34,099 nt of DNA. Source: Gammaproteobacteria bacterium (GTDB taxonomy: Bacteria; Pseudomonadota; Gammaproteobacteria; GRL18). Location: assembly GCA_015231865.1 (NCBI GenBank), contig JADGAU010000018.1, forward strand, positions 1 to 34,099, in the 5' to 3' direction. The position numbers were made by a program, and so were the translations under genes. How positions within the stretch are numbered: position 1 is the first letter of the stretch; each line of letters starts with the position of its first letter. The notes under the pieces were generated by a model. The model saw only the letters and a program-made list of their open reading frames with translations. It did not search any database and was not told the DNA's origin. Positions 9,067-17,760 of the stretch are shown here, piece after piece.

Positions 9067-9468
9067 CTAGTCCTGGCCTCTGTGGATTCTAAACAGCAAC
9101 TCAGCTTCAGCAACTGATAAGCCACAGTTTTCAACAATCTCATCTAAACTGGCACCACGTTCAATTAAGGCAATGGCTTGCTGTATTGGTTTTTCTGATT
9201 GCTCACGGACATCAATTTCATCCTGACGAACATCTAAATGATGCACATGTTCAGAAATTTGATTAACTTTCTGATCAATCCCTACGGCAGCAGAACTCAC
9301 ACTTTGCATATCCTGCATGAGTGATGTTAATCGAGAAAATAATTTGGAATTGAATTCTTTTACTTCTAGAAGTTCTTTTTTTACATTTTGCAGCTGATAA
9401 AATAGAACAATGACGGCAATTGATAAGGCGCTTAATAAAATAATAAGAATATAGGAAAGGTCTATCAT
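9067..9468 (-). CDS. DUF2802 membrane-anchored protein of the chemotaxis operon
   Basis: About 133 residues. An N-terminal membrane helix (YILIILLSALSIAVIVLFY) is followed by a coiled coil (about 25-85). A C-terminal helical segment reads IERGASLDEIVENCGLSVAEAELL, which is the DUF2802 signature and looks helix-turn-helix-like. DUF2802 proteins are regularly found after cheW at the end of polar flagellar/chemotaxis operons in gammaproteobacteria; their role is not known to me. The start is uncertain: ATG at 9468 puts the membrane helix at the very N-terminus, and an upstream TTG at 9477 would add three residues. Neither has a strong ribosome site. Confidence 0.8.
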   Translation of the reverse strand: MIDLSYILIILLSALSIAVIVLFYQLQNVKKELLEVKEFNSKLFSRLTSLMQDMQSVSSAAVGIDQKVNQISEHVHHLDVRQDEIDVREQSEKPIQQAIALIERGASLDEIVENCGLSVAEAELLFRIHRGQD

Positions 9469-9525
9469 GTATTTCAAGTTTAAGAGTCAAAGAAATATGG
9501 GTGTTAGCACCGATAGTATCTAAAT

Positions 9526-9762
9526 CTATGCTAACTCGTCAATATGTAAATCTGCTTTATCTTCCTTATCTTCTTCTTGAAAATTATCATCTGTTTGATT
9601 ATCAACTACATCACTATCAACTTCATCAGTTTCAGAAGATTTAGAATCAGGTTTTTTGTATCTATCTTTAGGAGAAGGAGATTCTCCATCCGATTTATGT
9701 TTGACAATATAAACCGGACTAACTTTAACTACCGGATCTATTTTGATATTTTCTGACATCAT
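9526..9762 (-). CDS. Small acidic protein between cheW and DUF2802
   Basis: A 78-residue hydrophilic protein. The N-terminus (SENIKIDPVVKVSPVYIVK) is predicted to be a beta-like segment, followed by a long acidic and lysine-rich disordered tail ending in HIDELA. There is no signal peptide or membrane helix. I recall small proteins of the same pattern (basic/hydrophobic start, acidic tail, HIDExx ending) at this place in other polar chemotaxis operons, so it is probably a real conserved gene. Start is at one of two consecutive ATG codons, with a plausible GAGGG ribosome site just upstream. Function unknown. It is in line with cheW upstream and DUF2802 downstream. Confidence 0.65.
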   Translation of the reverse strand: MMSENIKIDPVVKVSPVYIVKHKSDGESPSPKDRYKKPDSKSSETDEVDSDVVDNQTDDNFQEEDKEDKADLHIDELA

Positions 9763-9857
9763 TACACTACCCTCTTTAAGTATAGTAGAAATGTCAGAAA
9801 TTAACAGGCCTTAGTTTCTCAATGATTATAGAAAAGATTTGTAAGCTTATGTTTTAA

Positions 9858-10337
9858 CTAGTAAAGGTCGCCATCCATACTCTCTTCTTCACCCAGTAAT
9901 TTCCCCATATCTACTAAAATAATCAGATCACCTTTGGCGCTATAAACTCCCATAATAAATTTAGAATTATCATCGGTACTTAGATTAGGTGTCATTTCTA
10001 TTCCACTTTTAGGAATATCAGCCACCTCTGCAATCTGATCAACTAATAAACCTAAGCTTTGATCTTCTGTCTCAATAACAATAACTCGTGTATTATCATC
10101 AATTTCTCGAGGAGGCAAATTGAAACGAGAACGTGTATCAACCACAGTAACAACATTACCACGCAAATTAATAATGCCCAGAACATAAGGCGGAGCACCT
10201 GGAACCGGTGCAATTTCTATATCACGGAGTACTTCTTTAACATGCATAACATCAATGCCATACTTTTCGCCTTCAAGCATAAAAGTTACCCATTGCGTCA
10301 TCGCTTCAATTTCTTGATTACCGAATTCGTAGTCCAT
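9858..10337 (-). CDS. cheW: Chemotaxis coupling protein CheW
   Basis: A 159-residue protein made of one CheW domain (about 15-155). It contains WVTFMLEGEKYGIDVMHVKE, the motif GIINLRGNVVTVVD, and LGLLVDQIAEVADI. CheW links receptors to CheA in the signalling array. I chose the ATG at 10337, which follows a clear AGGAAA site. The frame stays open to 10421, but the 28 extra residues do not belong to the domain and start without a ribosome site. It is separated from parP upstream by about 190 bp, so it may have its own promoter; none is obvious. Confidence 0.93.
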   Translation of the reverse strand: MDYEFGNQEIEAMTQWVTFMLEGEKYGIDVMHVKEVLRDIEIAPVPGAPPYVLGIINLRGNVVTVVDTRSRFNLPPREIDDNTRVIVIETEDQSLGLLVDQIAEVADIPKSGIEMTPNLSTDDNSKFIMGVYSAKGDLIILVDMGKLLGEEESMDGDLY

Positions 10338-10490
10338 AATTTTTCCTGAGTCTTTTGCTGGTATTAACCTTAAATAATAACATGTAAATCTTGATGTAAT
10401 TCTTAAAGTTAATATCGGCAAGCTTAAAAAATAGTTTAACCAATTTAACTCATTCTATATGGTTTGATTAAATTTTAAGTAGAAATATTC

Positions 10491-10526
10491 AAAAAATCGA
10501 ATTTTTTAGTATTTACTCAGATACTA
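10491..10526 (-). terminator. AT-rich hairpin after parP (possible weak terminator)
   Basis: Just after the parP stop the minus strand has TAGTAT...ATACTA and then AAAAAAT-TCG-ATTTTTT, a 7-bp A/T hairpin ending in a T run. The stem is weak and contains almost no G/C, so termination is uncertain. Confidence 0.3.
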
Positions 10527-11759
10527 ATCTTTAAAAATACGTTGGTTTACATCCTCAATAAGATGAAATAACCCTTTGATATCAATAATGACACACTTAT
10601 CCTGCCGATTTGTTGCTGCCAACCATTTTCTTGAACTTCTTGATGATTTCCAGCTAAAATGTTGATATTTTTGAGTTTCTAACTGATTAATTTCATCACA
10701 CAATAAGGCAAATAATGAATTGTTTAATTCATTTTTAATCACAACTACAGAAAATTCTGTATCTTTTTTCATCAATAATACATCATGAGGGAAAATAACT
10801 GATTTTAAATCTAATAAAGTAATTGTTTGTCCTTCGAATTCAAACTTACCGACAAATAAGTTTTTACCTTGTCTTGTTTGTACTGGATATAAATCTGCTA
10901 CTTCCATCGTCAAAACACTATGAAGCGCATGAAAAGGAATACCAATTTTTAATTTGTTGATAAAAATATTCATGACCTGGAAATCTGGAACTGCCCAGGA
11001 TGGTATATTTTTATCAATTTGATATTTGCTAAATTCTAATTGTTTTAGGTGTTCAACTTCATCTGATAAATTTTCAACTTTTAAATTTAGTTCTTGATTA
11101 ATTTGTTTTTGTTCAAATAGGTTTTTCTTAAGCTGATTATTCTCAATAATGATTTTTTTTCTGGAAACTGCTTCAATTTCTAATTCTCCAGCGCCATCAG
11201 ATAAAAAATTCTTTAAATTTCGATACCTGATTTTATTGATTTCTATTTTTTGTAACTCCTGCCCTAACTTATCTGTCCAAGCTTTATCAGATATTTCTAT
11301 AGCAGAAGCCTCTGTATTTTCAATTTTACCTTTTACTTTATTATCAATGACTACTTGCTTTACTTCTGGGGCAACCTGTTGTTGTGCTTCTGAAGCAGGT
11401 TCCTCAGGAAGGATTTCTGGTGCTAAAGATGGAACAGAAGTGTTAGCCTGTTCATCACTAACTTCCATCGCAATAAACCTATCTTTAATTAAGGTTTCTT
11501 TTTCAATATATTGATTTTTCAATATTTCTGTTTTTATATCTTTGCTTGTTAAATCAATATCTCTATTTAATCTCTTACCCGTCTCTCTATTAGCTGGATA
11601 CTTATGTGTTAATTTTAAATCAACCAAGTTTGAATTATTGGAGGCCTGTTTATGATCATCTGAGACAACACCAAGTAACGATCCCATATAGGCAGATATC
11701 GCATCTTCCTGTGGATCGAACATTGAATAGACATGATTTTGTTTTAGCTGATTACTCAT
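10524..11759 (-). CDS. parP: CheW-domain protein ParP, polar array organiser
   Basis: A 411-residue protein. The first 260 residues are poorly conserved: a polar N-terminus, a proline/glutamate-rich stretch (about 115-135), and a long coiled coil (about 195-245). Residues about 260-405 form a divergent CheW-like domain (INKLKIGIPFHALHSVLT, then GKFEFEGQTITLLDLKSVIF). In Vibrio, ParP is encoded after the ParA-like ParC and holds chemotaxis arrays at the cell pole by binding ParC and the CheA interface. The same gene order here, 28 bp after parC, supports that role. The extension is long and its sequence is not diagnostic, so the name rests on the C-terminal domain and position. Confidence 0.82.
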   Translation of the reverse strand: MSNQLKQNHVYSMFDPQEDAISAYMGSLLGVVSDDHKQASNNSNLVDLKLTHKYPANRETGKRLNRDIDLTSKDIKTEILKNQYIEKETLIKDRFIAMEVSDEQANTSVPSLAPEILPEEPASEAQQQVAPEVKQVVIDNKVKGKIENTEASAIEISDKAWTDKLGQELQKIEINKIRYRNLKNFLSDGAGELEIEAVSRKKIIIENNQLKKNLFEQKQINQELNLKVENLSDEVEHLKQLEFSKYQIDKNIPSWAVPDFQVMNIFINKLKIGIPFHALHSVLTMEVADLYPVQTRQGKNLFVGKFEFEGQTITLLDLKSVIFPHDVLLMKKDTEFSVVVIKNELNNSLFALLCDEINQLETQKYQHFSWKSSRSSRKWLAATNRQDKCVIIDIKGLFHLIEDVNQRIFKD

Positions 11760-11787
11760 ATATGCTCACTTTAATTCTTAGCAATTT

Positions 11788-12567
11788 TTATACTGACACT
11801 GCTTTTGTCAAATCATCAAATAAAACGCTGTATGAAACAGCTCCTTTGCTAGACGCGTTATAAACCGATATTGGTTTTCCTTGTCTGGACGCTTCTCTAA
11901 ATTTAGTATCTATAGGAATTACCGTATTTGAAAGTTTTTCTCTGGGATAATTTTGATGAATGGCTCTTAAGCTTTCAATCGATGAGCGTGTCCTTCGATC
12001 AAACATAGTCGGTAAAATAGTGTAATTTAACGGACGTCGACGAGTTTTATTTAGCATAGTTAATGTGTCAAGCATACGATCAAGCCCCTTCAAAGCTAGA
12101 AATTCGGTTTGTACGGGCATTAATAAATCATCACAAGCAGCCAGGGCGTTAATCATTAAAATACCTAGCATGGGTGGACAATCGATAAATACATGCTCAT
12201 AAATATCCTGTACACTTAATAGAGCTCTTGATAATACTAAGCCCATGCCATTTTGAGTTCCGAGCTGCCGGTCTAGAGTAGCTAAAGCTGTAGATGCCGG
12301 TAAGATATCAAGGTATTCAAATTGTGTTTTTTTTATCAATGAACTAATTAAGAAGGGCTCCTGATTTGCAGCCCGTTGAAATAATTGATAAACGCCCTCT
12401 TTCAAGGTGTCTGGATCATAGCCCATATATGAAGTCATAGAGCCATGCGGATCTAAATCCACTAATAAGGTTTTATGTTGGCGTGAACTTGCCAAACCAG
12501 ATAGAGAGATAGAGGTTGTGGTTTTTCCAACTCCACCTTTTTGATTTGCAACTGCCCAAATTTTCAC
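11788..12567 (-). CDS. parC: ParA/Soj-like ATPase ParC
   Basis: A 259-residue MinD/ParA ATPase. The deviant Walker A motif KGGVGKTTTS is at about residues 10-19, the A' motif is LLVDLDPHGS, and Walker B is VFIDCPPMLG. The start codon is GTG, giving MKIWAVANQKGG, preceded by AGGATA. In polar flagellates this gene, between motD and parP, partitions chemotaxis arrays to the pole and does not act in chromosome segregation; no parB is adjacent. It is separated from motD by about 180 bp holding a 7-bp repeat array, so it may be transcribed independently. Confidence 0.88.
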   Translation of the reverse strand: MKIWAVANQKGGVGKTTTSISLSGLASSRQHKTLLVDLDPHGSMTSYMGYDPDTLKEGVYQLFQRAANQEPFLISSLIKKTQFEYLDILPASTALATLDRQLGTQNGMGLVLSRALLSVQDIYEHVFIDCPPMLGILMINALAACDDLLMPVQTEFLALKGLDRMLDTLTMLNKTRRRPLNYTILPTMFDRRTRSSIESLRAIHQNYPREKLSNTVIPIDTKFREASRQGKPISVYNASSKGAVSYSVLFDDLTKAVSV

Positions 12568-12629
12568 GGTTTTTATCCTAAAATTATTGTACTATACAAA
12601 ATCAATGCATAAATTATGCCTGTTTTTTC

Positions 12630-12728
<99 letters not shown>

Positions 12729-12749
12729 GGGCAATCGCTCACCTTAAAA

Positions 12750-13631
12750 TCAATCACTGATTAGATCCTGAGTTTCTGCATTATAACTAGAGGGATAAGC
12801 GTCAACTTCACCAATTTTACTGGCTTGATTAGCATTAACTTTTGTTACTTTACGTGTGTTATCACTTCCTAAAACAACTAAAACCACGCGGCGGTTTTCT
12901 CTTCTACCCGCAGCAGTATCATTTGAAGTTTTTGGTTTGTACTTACCATAACCAATTGCCTGCATCTTGTTTGGATCAACGCCTTCTGCCTCAAATAAAT
13001 GAACTACACTTGCAGCTCTTGCTGAAGATAATTCCCAGTTCGACGGAAATCTTGGACTATTAATAGGCACATCATCGGTATAACCTTCAATTTGTAATTG
13101 ATTAGGGTAAACTTTGATAATAGAAGCAAGTTTAGCCAGGACATCTTCTGCATCTTCGGATAATTTTGAATTCCCTATTTCAAATAAAATACTGGATTTA
13201 ATTTCAATTTCAAGCCAGTTTTCATCCTGAGTGATATTAATCAAACCTTGAGCCATTAACTCAACTACAGAGTTTTTAACTTCTGTAGAAATTTCCGTTA
13301 AAGTTGGATTTTGATTATTATGCTCTTTTTCTTCAAACTCATCGGGGATTGGAAGTTCTATAAGATTTTCGGTATCAGATTTCTTTTTGGCTGTAAGCTC
13401 GGAGTCCCGATCATCTTGCACATCTTCTTCAACAACATCAACGGGAGCACCATCAAAACTTTCTACAATTGAATCGGAAAGAATTCTATATTTGCCGGTA
13501 TTAACAGATGAAATGGCATACATCACAACAAAAAAAGCAAACAATAGCGTAATAAAATCAGCATAAGAAACCAGCCAACGATCAAGATTGTCATGCTCTA
13601 TTTTAGTTTGATGTCTACGTTTTCGGGCCAT
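12750..13631 (-). CDS. motD: Flagellar stator protein MotD (MotB family)
   Basis: A 293-residue stator subunit. A short basic cytoplasmic start is followed by one membrane helix, with the proton-binding aspartate D25 in LVSYADFITLL. A variable acidic linker (about 65-115) leads to an OmpA/MotB peptidoglycan-binding domain (about 125-265) with IEGYTDDVPINS, NWELSSARA and GRRENRRVVL. It pairs with MotC, encoded 16 bp upstream. In Pseudomonas the MotC/MotD pair supports swarming and high-load torque beside MotA/MotB. Whether this organism has a second stator is not visible here. There is no clear ribosome site, so translation may depend on coupling with motC. Confidence 0.92.
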   Translation of the reverse strand: MARKRRHQTKIEHDNLDRWLVSYADFITLLFAFFVVMYAISSVNTGKYRILSDSIVESFDGAPVDVVEEDVQDDRDSELTAKKKSDTENLIELPIPDEFEEKEHNNQNPTLTEISTEVKNSVVELMAQGLINITQDENWLEIEIKSSILFEIGNSKLSEDAEDVLAKLASIIKVYPNQLQIEGYTDDVPINSPRFPSNWELSSARAASVVHLFEAEGVDPNKMQAIGYGKYKPKTSNDTAAGRRENRRVVLVVLGSDNTRKVTKVNANQASKIGEVDAYPSSYNAETQDLISD

Positions 13632-13647
13632 GAAAAAATTTTTAGTT

Positions 13648-14436
13648 TTAATATTTTAATTTCTTAGTCATTTTAACACTATCCGGATTTGTTTTATCCA
13701 GATAGCCATCTAGCTTTCTTTCTATATTTCTTGGGTTTTCCCCTTCTGCTATAGATATAAAACCATCAATAATCATTTCTCTAAATTGTGCTTCTTCTTC
13801 AACAAGATACTTAATTTTATTAGAAACAGGTATGAGTATAAGATTGGCTAAACCAATACCATAAATAGTTGCCACAAAGGCAACGGCAATACCAGGGCCA
13901 AGCGTGCTGGGTTCTGACAAACTTCCCATCACATGAATTAAACCTAAAATTGCACCAATAATACCAATTGTTGGACTATATCCGCCCATAGACTCATAGA
14001 CTTTGGCACTTGAGAGATCAAATTTTTCTTTTACTTCTAATTCTAATTCCAGAAAATCACGAATATCATCCGGGTCACTTCCATCAACTATCAATTCTAA
14101 GCCTTTACGAGCAAATAAATCGGTTTCTTTCATAGAAAAGTTTTCAAGACCTAAAATTCCTTCTCTTCTGGCAATATTACTCCAACTGAGAATTTTCTCT
14201 ATCATATCTCGTTTATGAAAGCGTGGGGGAACAAAAACCCAGGTGAATAAGCGCATGGCGCGCAGAAATACAGGTAAAGGAGTTTGTAATAAAACGGCAC
14301 CTAAAGTACCACCAAAAACAATAAACGCAGCAGGACCGTTAACTAATGAAAGTAAGCTTCCACCTTCCATCAACTGGCCAATAATAATGGCCGAGACACC
14401 GAGAATAAAACCTATGACGCCTAAAACATCAATCAT
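13648..14436 (-). CDS. motC: Flagellar stator protein MotC (MotA family)
   Basis: A 262-residue protein with four membrane helices: two near residues 5-50, and two between 145 and 205 (GYSPTIGIIGAILGLIHVMG; GPGIAVAFVATIYGIGLANL). A large charged cytoplasmic loop carries the motor-contact region (about 85-140, rich in Arg and Glu). This is the MotA/PomA/MotC layout and usual length. It has a good ribosome site (AAGGGAT) and is followed at once by motD. In relatives with this gene order cheB lies just upstream; here the preceding gene is cheA itself. Confidence 0.93.
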   Translation of the reverse strand: MIDVLGVIGFILGVSAIIIGQLMEGGSLLSLVNGPAAFIVFGGTLGAVLLQTPLPVFLRAMRLFTWVFVPPRFHKRDMIEKILSWSNIARREGILGLENFSMKETDLFARKGLELIVDGSDPDDIRDFLELELEVKEKFDLSSAKVYESMGGYSPTIGIIGAILGLIHVMGSLSEPSTLGPGIAVAFVATIYGIGLANLILIPVSNKIKYLVEEEAQFREMIIDGFISIAEGENPRNIERKLDGYLDKTNPDSVKMTKKLKY

Positions 14437-14495
14437 TTGATGATCCCTTTACCCCACTCAAACTATTAAACTCTAGTGGTCTACCCTCAGCCATA

Positions 14496-14544
14496 TACCA
14501 CTAAACCTTGAAAATCTTTACTTGATATTCAAGGTTTAGTGGTA
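14496..14544. repeat. Perfect 17-bp inverted repeat between cheA and motC
   Basis: The arms at 14496-14512 and 14528-14544 (TACCACTAAACCTTGAA and its complement) match at all 17 positions, with a 15-base spacer. No T run follows on either strand, so it is not a standard terminator. It could be a regulator-binding palindrome, an RNA-processing hairpin that sets cheA/motC ratios, or the leftover of a small mobile element. Confidence 0.9.
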
Positions 14545-14573
14545 GTTTCATGACTGATGATGTTATCGAAATA

Positions 14574-16850
14574 TTAGGTCACTCTTGAAGACATTAAACT
14601 AGGAATATCAACAATTAAGGCAATTTGTCCATCACCAGTAATGGTTGCTCCAGCAAGCCCTTGCGTGCCTTGAAGTAATGCACCAAGTGGTTTAATGACA
14701 ACTTCTTCCTGACCGATTAATTCATCAACAACAAACCCAACTTTTTTCGTTCCAACATGAACGACAACGACGTGACCTTTAGACGGTAATTCATCATATT
14801 CATGTCCTTTAATCAACCATTTAGTCAAATAAAATAGCGGTAAAGGCTTATCTCTGACCATAATCACTAATTGTCCATCAACCATATTCGTCTTGGTTAA
14901 ATCTAAATGGAAGATTTCACTAACACTAACTAATGGTAATGCAAACGATTGTTCTTTTAAATTGACCATCAAAGTTGGCATAATTGCCAAGGTCAATGGT
15001 ACCATAATTGAAATAACGGTGCCTCGTCCAATTTCAGAATCAATTTCAACTGAACCATTTAATTGACTGATACGTGTTCTTACCACGTCCATACCGACAC
15101 CACGACCTGAAACATCAGAAATCACATCTTTAGTTGAAAATCCTGGCATAAAAATTAAACTAAAACATTCTTTTTTATCTAATCTTTCAGCCGTTTCGTG
15201 ATCCATTAAACCTTTTTGAACGACTTTATTTCGTAAGAATTCCGCATCCATACCGGCACCATCATCTTCTATGGTTAGTAATATATGGTCACCTTCCTGC
15301 GCTGCTGAAAGTGTTACCGTACCTTGACGTGGTTTGCCATTTTGTTCTCTAACATCGGGTAATTCAACACCATGATCAACTGAGTTTCTCACTAAGTGAA
15401 CTAAAGGATCCGCAAGAGCCTCAACAAGGTTTTTATCTAAGTCAGTTTCTTCTCCGATCAAAATCAATTGCACTTCTTTCTTCATTGAACGGGAAATATC
15501 ACGAACAACTCGAGGGAAACGCCCAAATACCTTCTTAACCGGCTGCATACGTGTCTTCATGACAGAAGTTTGCAGATCGGATGTTACCACATCCAAACTA
15601 TTAACAGCTTTACTTAAATCTTCATTAGCTAGATTATTATCTAAGGTAACCAGCCTATTTCTAACTAACACCAATTCACCAACCATATTCATAATATCAT
15701 CGAGTCGTTTGGTATCTACTCTAACGGTAGTTTCAGATTGAACCTGATTAGCATCTCTTTTACCTTTTGCTGGTGCAGGTTTTGAAGCAGCGACTTCAGG
15801 TGCAGCAGGTTTATTCGCTGGCGGTGGTGGTGGTGGTGGTTCTACCTTATTCTCAGGCTTAACTTCTGCCGGTTTGGGTTCCGGTTCTGCTTTTGCATCT
15901 ATACCATGATCTTCAGTAGATACGTTACCAAATTGACCTTTACCGTGCAGTTCATCTAAATATTGTTCAAATTCATCATCACTAATTATGTCTGAATCAC
16001 CACCCACAGTTGCTTTTGGTTTCTGCTCCGTCTTTTGTTCTTTTTTAGGTTTTGTTTTTTGTTCATCAGAAGATGAACTACTAGGTGAACCGCCTTGCCC
16101 ATGAAGTTGGTCTAATAAGCTATCAAATTCAGAATCTGTAATTTCGTCGCTAACATTGACATCATCAGGCCCACTATCATCATCATCAAGACCAAAAAGA
16201 TCATCTCCATCATCAGCATCATCAAGCCCAAATAAATCAACATCGTCGGATTTTTCTTTAGCTGCCTGGCTGCCTGCTTGCTTTGAAGAGCCTGAAGCTT
16301 CTGAATCTAGTGAGTCCAGTAAGTTCTCAAATTCTTCATCTGTGAAATCTTTTTCTTCCTCCGAATCAGAACCTGCAGCATTTTCATTTGCTGTTGCAGT
16401 AGACTCAATAGGTTCCTGTTTCTGTGCTTTAGGTTCTGGTTCGGAGGCACCTGCAGATGCTTCCCCGGATAAAATTCTATCTAATGCTTTAAGTTGTTCA
16501 GGATCTGCTGCACTTGGTTCCTGACCTAATTTAAGTTCATCAAACATTGAGTTCAGGCTATCAAGCACGGTAAGAAAAACATCCATCATGCCTGCATTGA
16601 TATGCAACTCGCCGTTTCTAATCAAACCGAAAACATCTTCAGCACGGTGGCAAAGTTCGACTAGAGGGGTAAGACTTAAGAAGCCCGCACCACCTTTGAT
16701 GGTATGGAAGCTTCTAAAAACAGAATTAATTTTATCAGCATCGTCTGGAGTTTGCTCTAGATCTACCAGCTCTGCATTAAGTGTTTCTAGTATCTCTCCA
16801 GCTTCCACCAGGAAATCCTGGAGAATTTCATCATCTGCATCGAACGACAT
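14574..16850 (-). CDS. cheA: Chemotaxis histidine kinase CheA
   Basis: A 758-residue kinase. The Hpt domain (1-105) has phospho-site H49 in SFHTIKGGAGF. Residues about 145-375 are a long acidic, low-complexity linker in place of a recognisable P2 domain. It contains three similar motifs (FTDEEFENLLDSL, ITDSEFDSLLDQLHG, ISDDEFEQYLDELHG), two copies of DLFGLDD, and a run of prolines. The dimerisation helices (about 385-445) precede the HATPase domain with N489 in LVRNSVDHG, DDGAGM, and GRGVGMDVV. A C-terminal CheW-like regulatory domain (about 620-755) ends with the usual GDGQIALIVDI motif. It is preceded by a strong AGGTGGGG site, 12 bp after cheZ. It should phosphorylate CheY. No cheB follows. 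Confidence 0.96.
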   Translation of the reverse strand: MSFDADDEILQDFLVEAGEILETLNAELVDLEQTPDDADKINSVFRSFHTIKGGAGFLSLTPLVELCHRAEDVFGLIRNGELHINAGMMDVFLTVLDSLNSMFDELKLGQEPSAADPEQLKALDRILSGEASAGASEPEPKAQKQEPIESTATANENAAGSDSEEEKDFTDEEFENLLDSLDSEASGSSKQAGSQAAKEKSDDVDLFGLDDADDGDDLFGLDDDDSGPDDVNVSDEITDSEFDSLLDQLHGQGGSPSSSSSDEQKTKPKKEQKTEQKPKATVGGDSDIISDDEFEQYLDELHGKGQFGNVSTEDHGIDAKAEPEPKPAEVKPENKVEPPPPPPPANKPAAPEVAASKPAPAKGKRDANQVQSETTVRVDTKRLDDIMNMVGELVLVRNRLVTLDNNLANEDLSKAVNSLDVVTSDLQTSVMKTRMQPVKKVFGRFPRVVRDISRSMKKEVQLILIGEETDLDKNLVEALADPLVHLVRNSVDHGVELPDVREQNGKPRQGTVTLSAAQEGDHILLTIEDDGAGMDAEFLRNKVVQKGLMDHETAERLDKKECFSLIFMPGFSTKDVISDVSGRGVGMDVVRTRISQLNGSVEIDSEIGRGTVISIMVPLTLAIMPTLMVNLKEQSFALPLVSVSEIFHLDLTKTNMVDGQLVIMVRDKPLPLFYLTKWLIKGHEYDELPSKGHVVVVHVGTKKVGFVVDELIGQEEVVIKPLGALLQGTQGLAGATITGDGQIALIVDIPSLMSSRVT

Positions 16851-16862
16851 GTTGTCCCCACC

Positions 16863-17633
16863 TTAAAATCCAAGACTCGATAAGAGGTCGTCAACCTCAT
16901 CCTGACCAGAAACTGTTTCTTTTGCGTTGGATACGCCTGGAACGACGGGGCCATCTAAACTTGTTTTTGCCTGTCTATCCTTTTCGGCTTTATCCTGTTC
17001 AGTTTCGTCAGAATTACCATCAACACTTAAATGCTCACTTGCAATAGTCACAATATTAACAAGAGCAGCTTCAACATCTTCTACTAACTTAATTACCTTA
17101 AAAATAACCTGACCGGTAATATCCTGAAAATCCTGAGCCATTAGCACTTCATTTAAATGAGTTTTAAGTGTCTCTCCATTTTTATTGGCAGTTTCTAAAA
17201 AATCTTTAACATTTTTACTTAATTCTCTAAATTCATTGGCTTTCATTTCCTTTCTGGTTAATTTTAACCAGCTTTGTTCCAATTCTTTTGAGGAATTAAT
17301 CATTGATTCACAAATAGGAATAGACATCTCTATTTGCGTCATGGTTAAGTCTGCAGCTTGTTGTGTTTTAGTAACAACAAAATGTAGTCTTTCGCGTGCA
17401 TCTTTAATATCAATATTTGCAAGTTCTGCAATACGTGTATCTCCAGTAAAGTCAGAGAAAGCTTCATGCAAATCTCGAGTCAGTTTGCCTAATTGTTTAT
17501 AAAGAGAAGTTTCACGGGATGTTGTTAATTCATCAAGGATAATGTTAACTTTATCATCATCGCCAGATTTAGCGTGATTTAGAAGGGTTTCAATACGTTG
17601 TATCAGGTGTTCATCTATTAAGCTATCAGCCAT
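16863..17633 (-). CDS. cheZ: CheY-P phosphatase CheZ
   Basis: A 256-residue, almost entirely helical protein. The catalytic region AQDFQDITGQVIFKVIKLVE contains the DFQD-x-TGQ motif with the active-site glutamine. The extreme C-terminus DEVDDLLSSLGF is the CheY-binding peptide, reached through a flexible linker (about 205-240). CheZ speeds dephosphorylation of CheY-P. It lies between cheY and cheA with an AAGGAGAC ribosome site and is clearly in the same operon. Confidence 0.95.
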   Translation of the reverse strand: MADSLIDEHLIQRIETLLNHAKSGDDDKVNIILDELTTSRETSLYKQLGKLTRDLHEAFSDFTGDTRIAELANIDIKDARERLHFVVTKTQQAADLTMTQIEMSIPICESMINSSKELEQSWLKLTRKEMKANEFRELSKNVKDFLETANKNGETLKTHLNEVLMAQDFQDITGQVIFKVIKLVEDVEAALVNIVTIASEHLSVDGNSDETEQDKAEKDRQAKTSLDGPVVPGVSNAKETVSGQDEVDDLLSSLGF

Positions 17634-17760
17634 TTAAAAGTCTCCTTATTTTATAGCATCTGATTGTAAACAACTATGTTACTTGTTTAAAAATGTTACT
17701 TGTTTAAAATAAGTCACTAGTTTCAAGACAATCACAGATAGTAAAAATATAAAATAAGGA

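Noticed and set aside
10338-10421. Longer CheW starting at 10421
   Set aside because: The extra 28 residues have no place in the CheW domain and no ribosome site, while ATG at 10337 follows AGGAAA.
11149-11514. 121-codon + strand frame opposite parP
   Set aside because: It overlaps a well-supported gene on the other strand and shows no domain or ribosome site.
14496-14544. 17-bp inverted repeat as a Rho-independent terminator
   Set aside because: No T run follows the stem on either strand and the 15-base loop is large, so it is listed as a repeat of unknown role.
16156-16524. Long open frame on the + strand opposite cheA, rich in Ser
   Set aside because: It is the antisense of the acidic CheA linker; its Ser-rich composition is a by-product of Asp/Glu codons, and it has no ribosome site or known domain.
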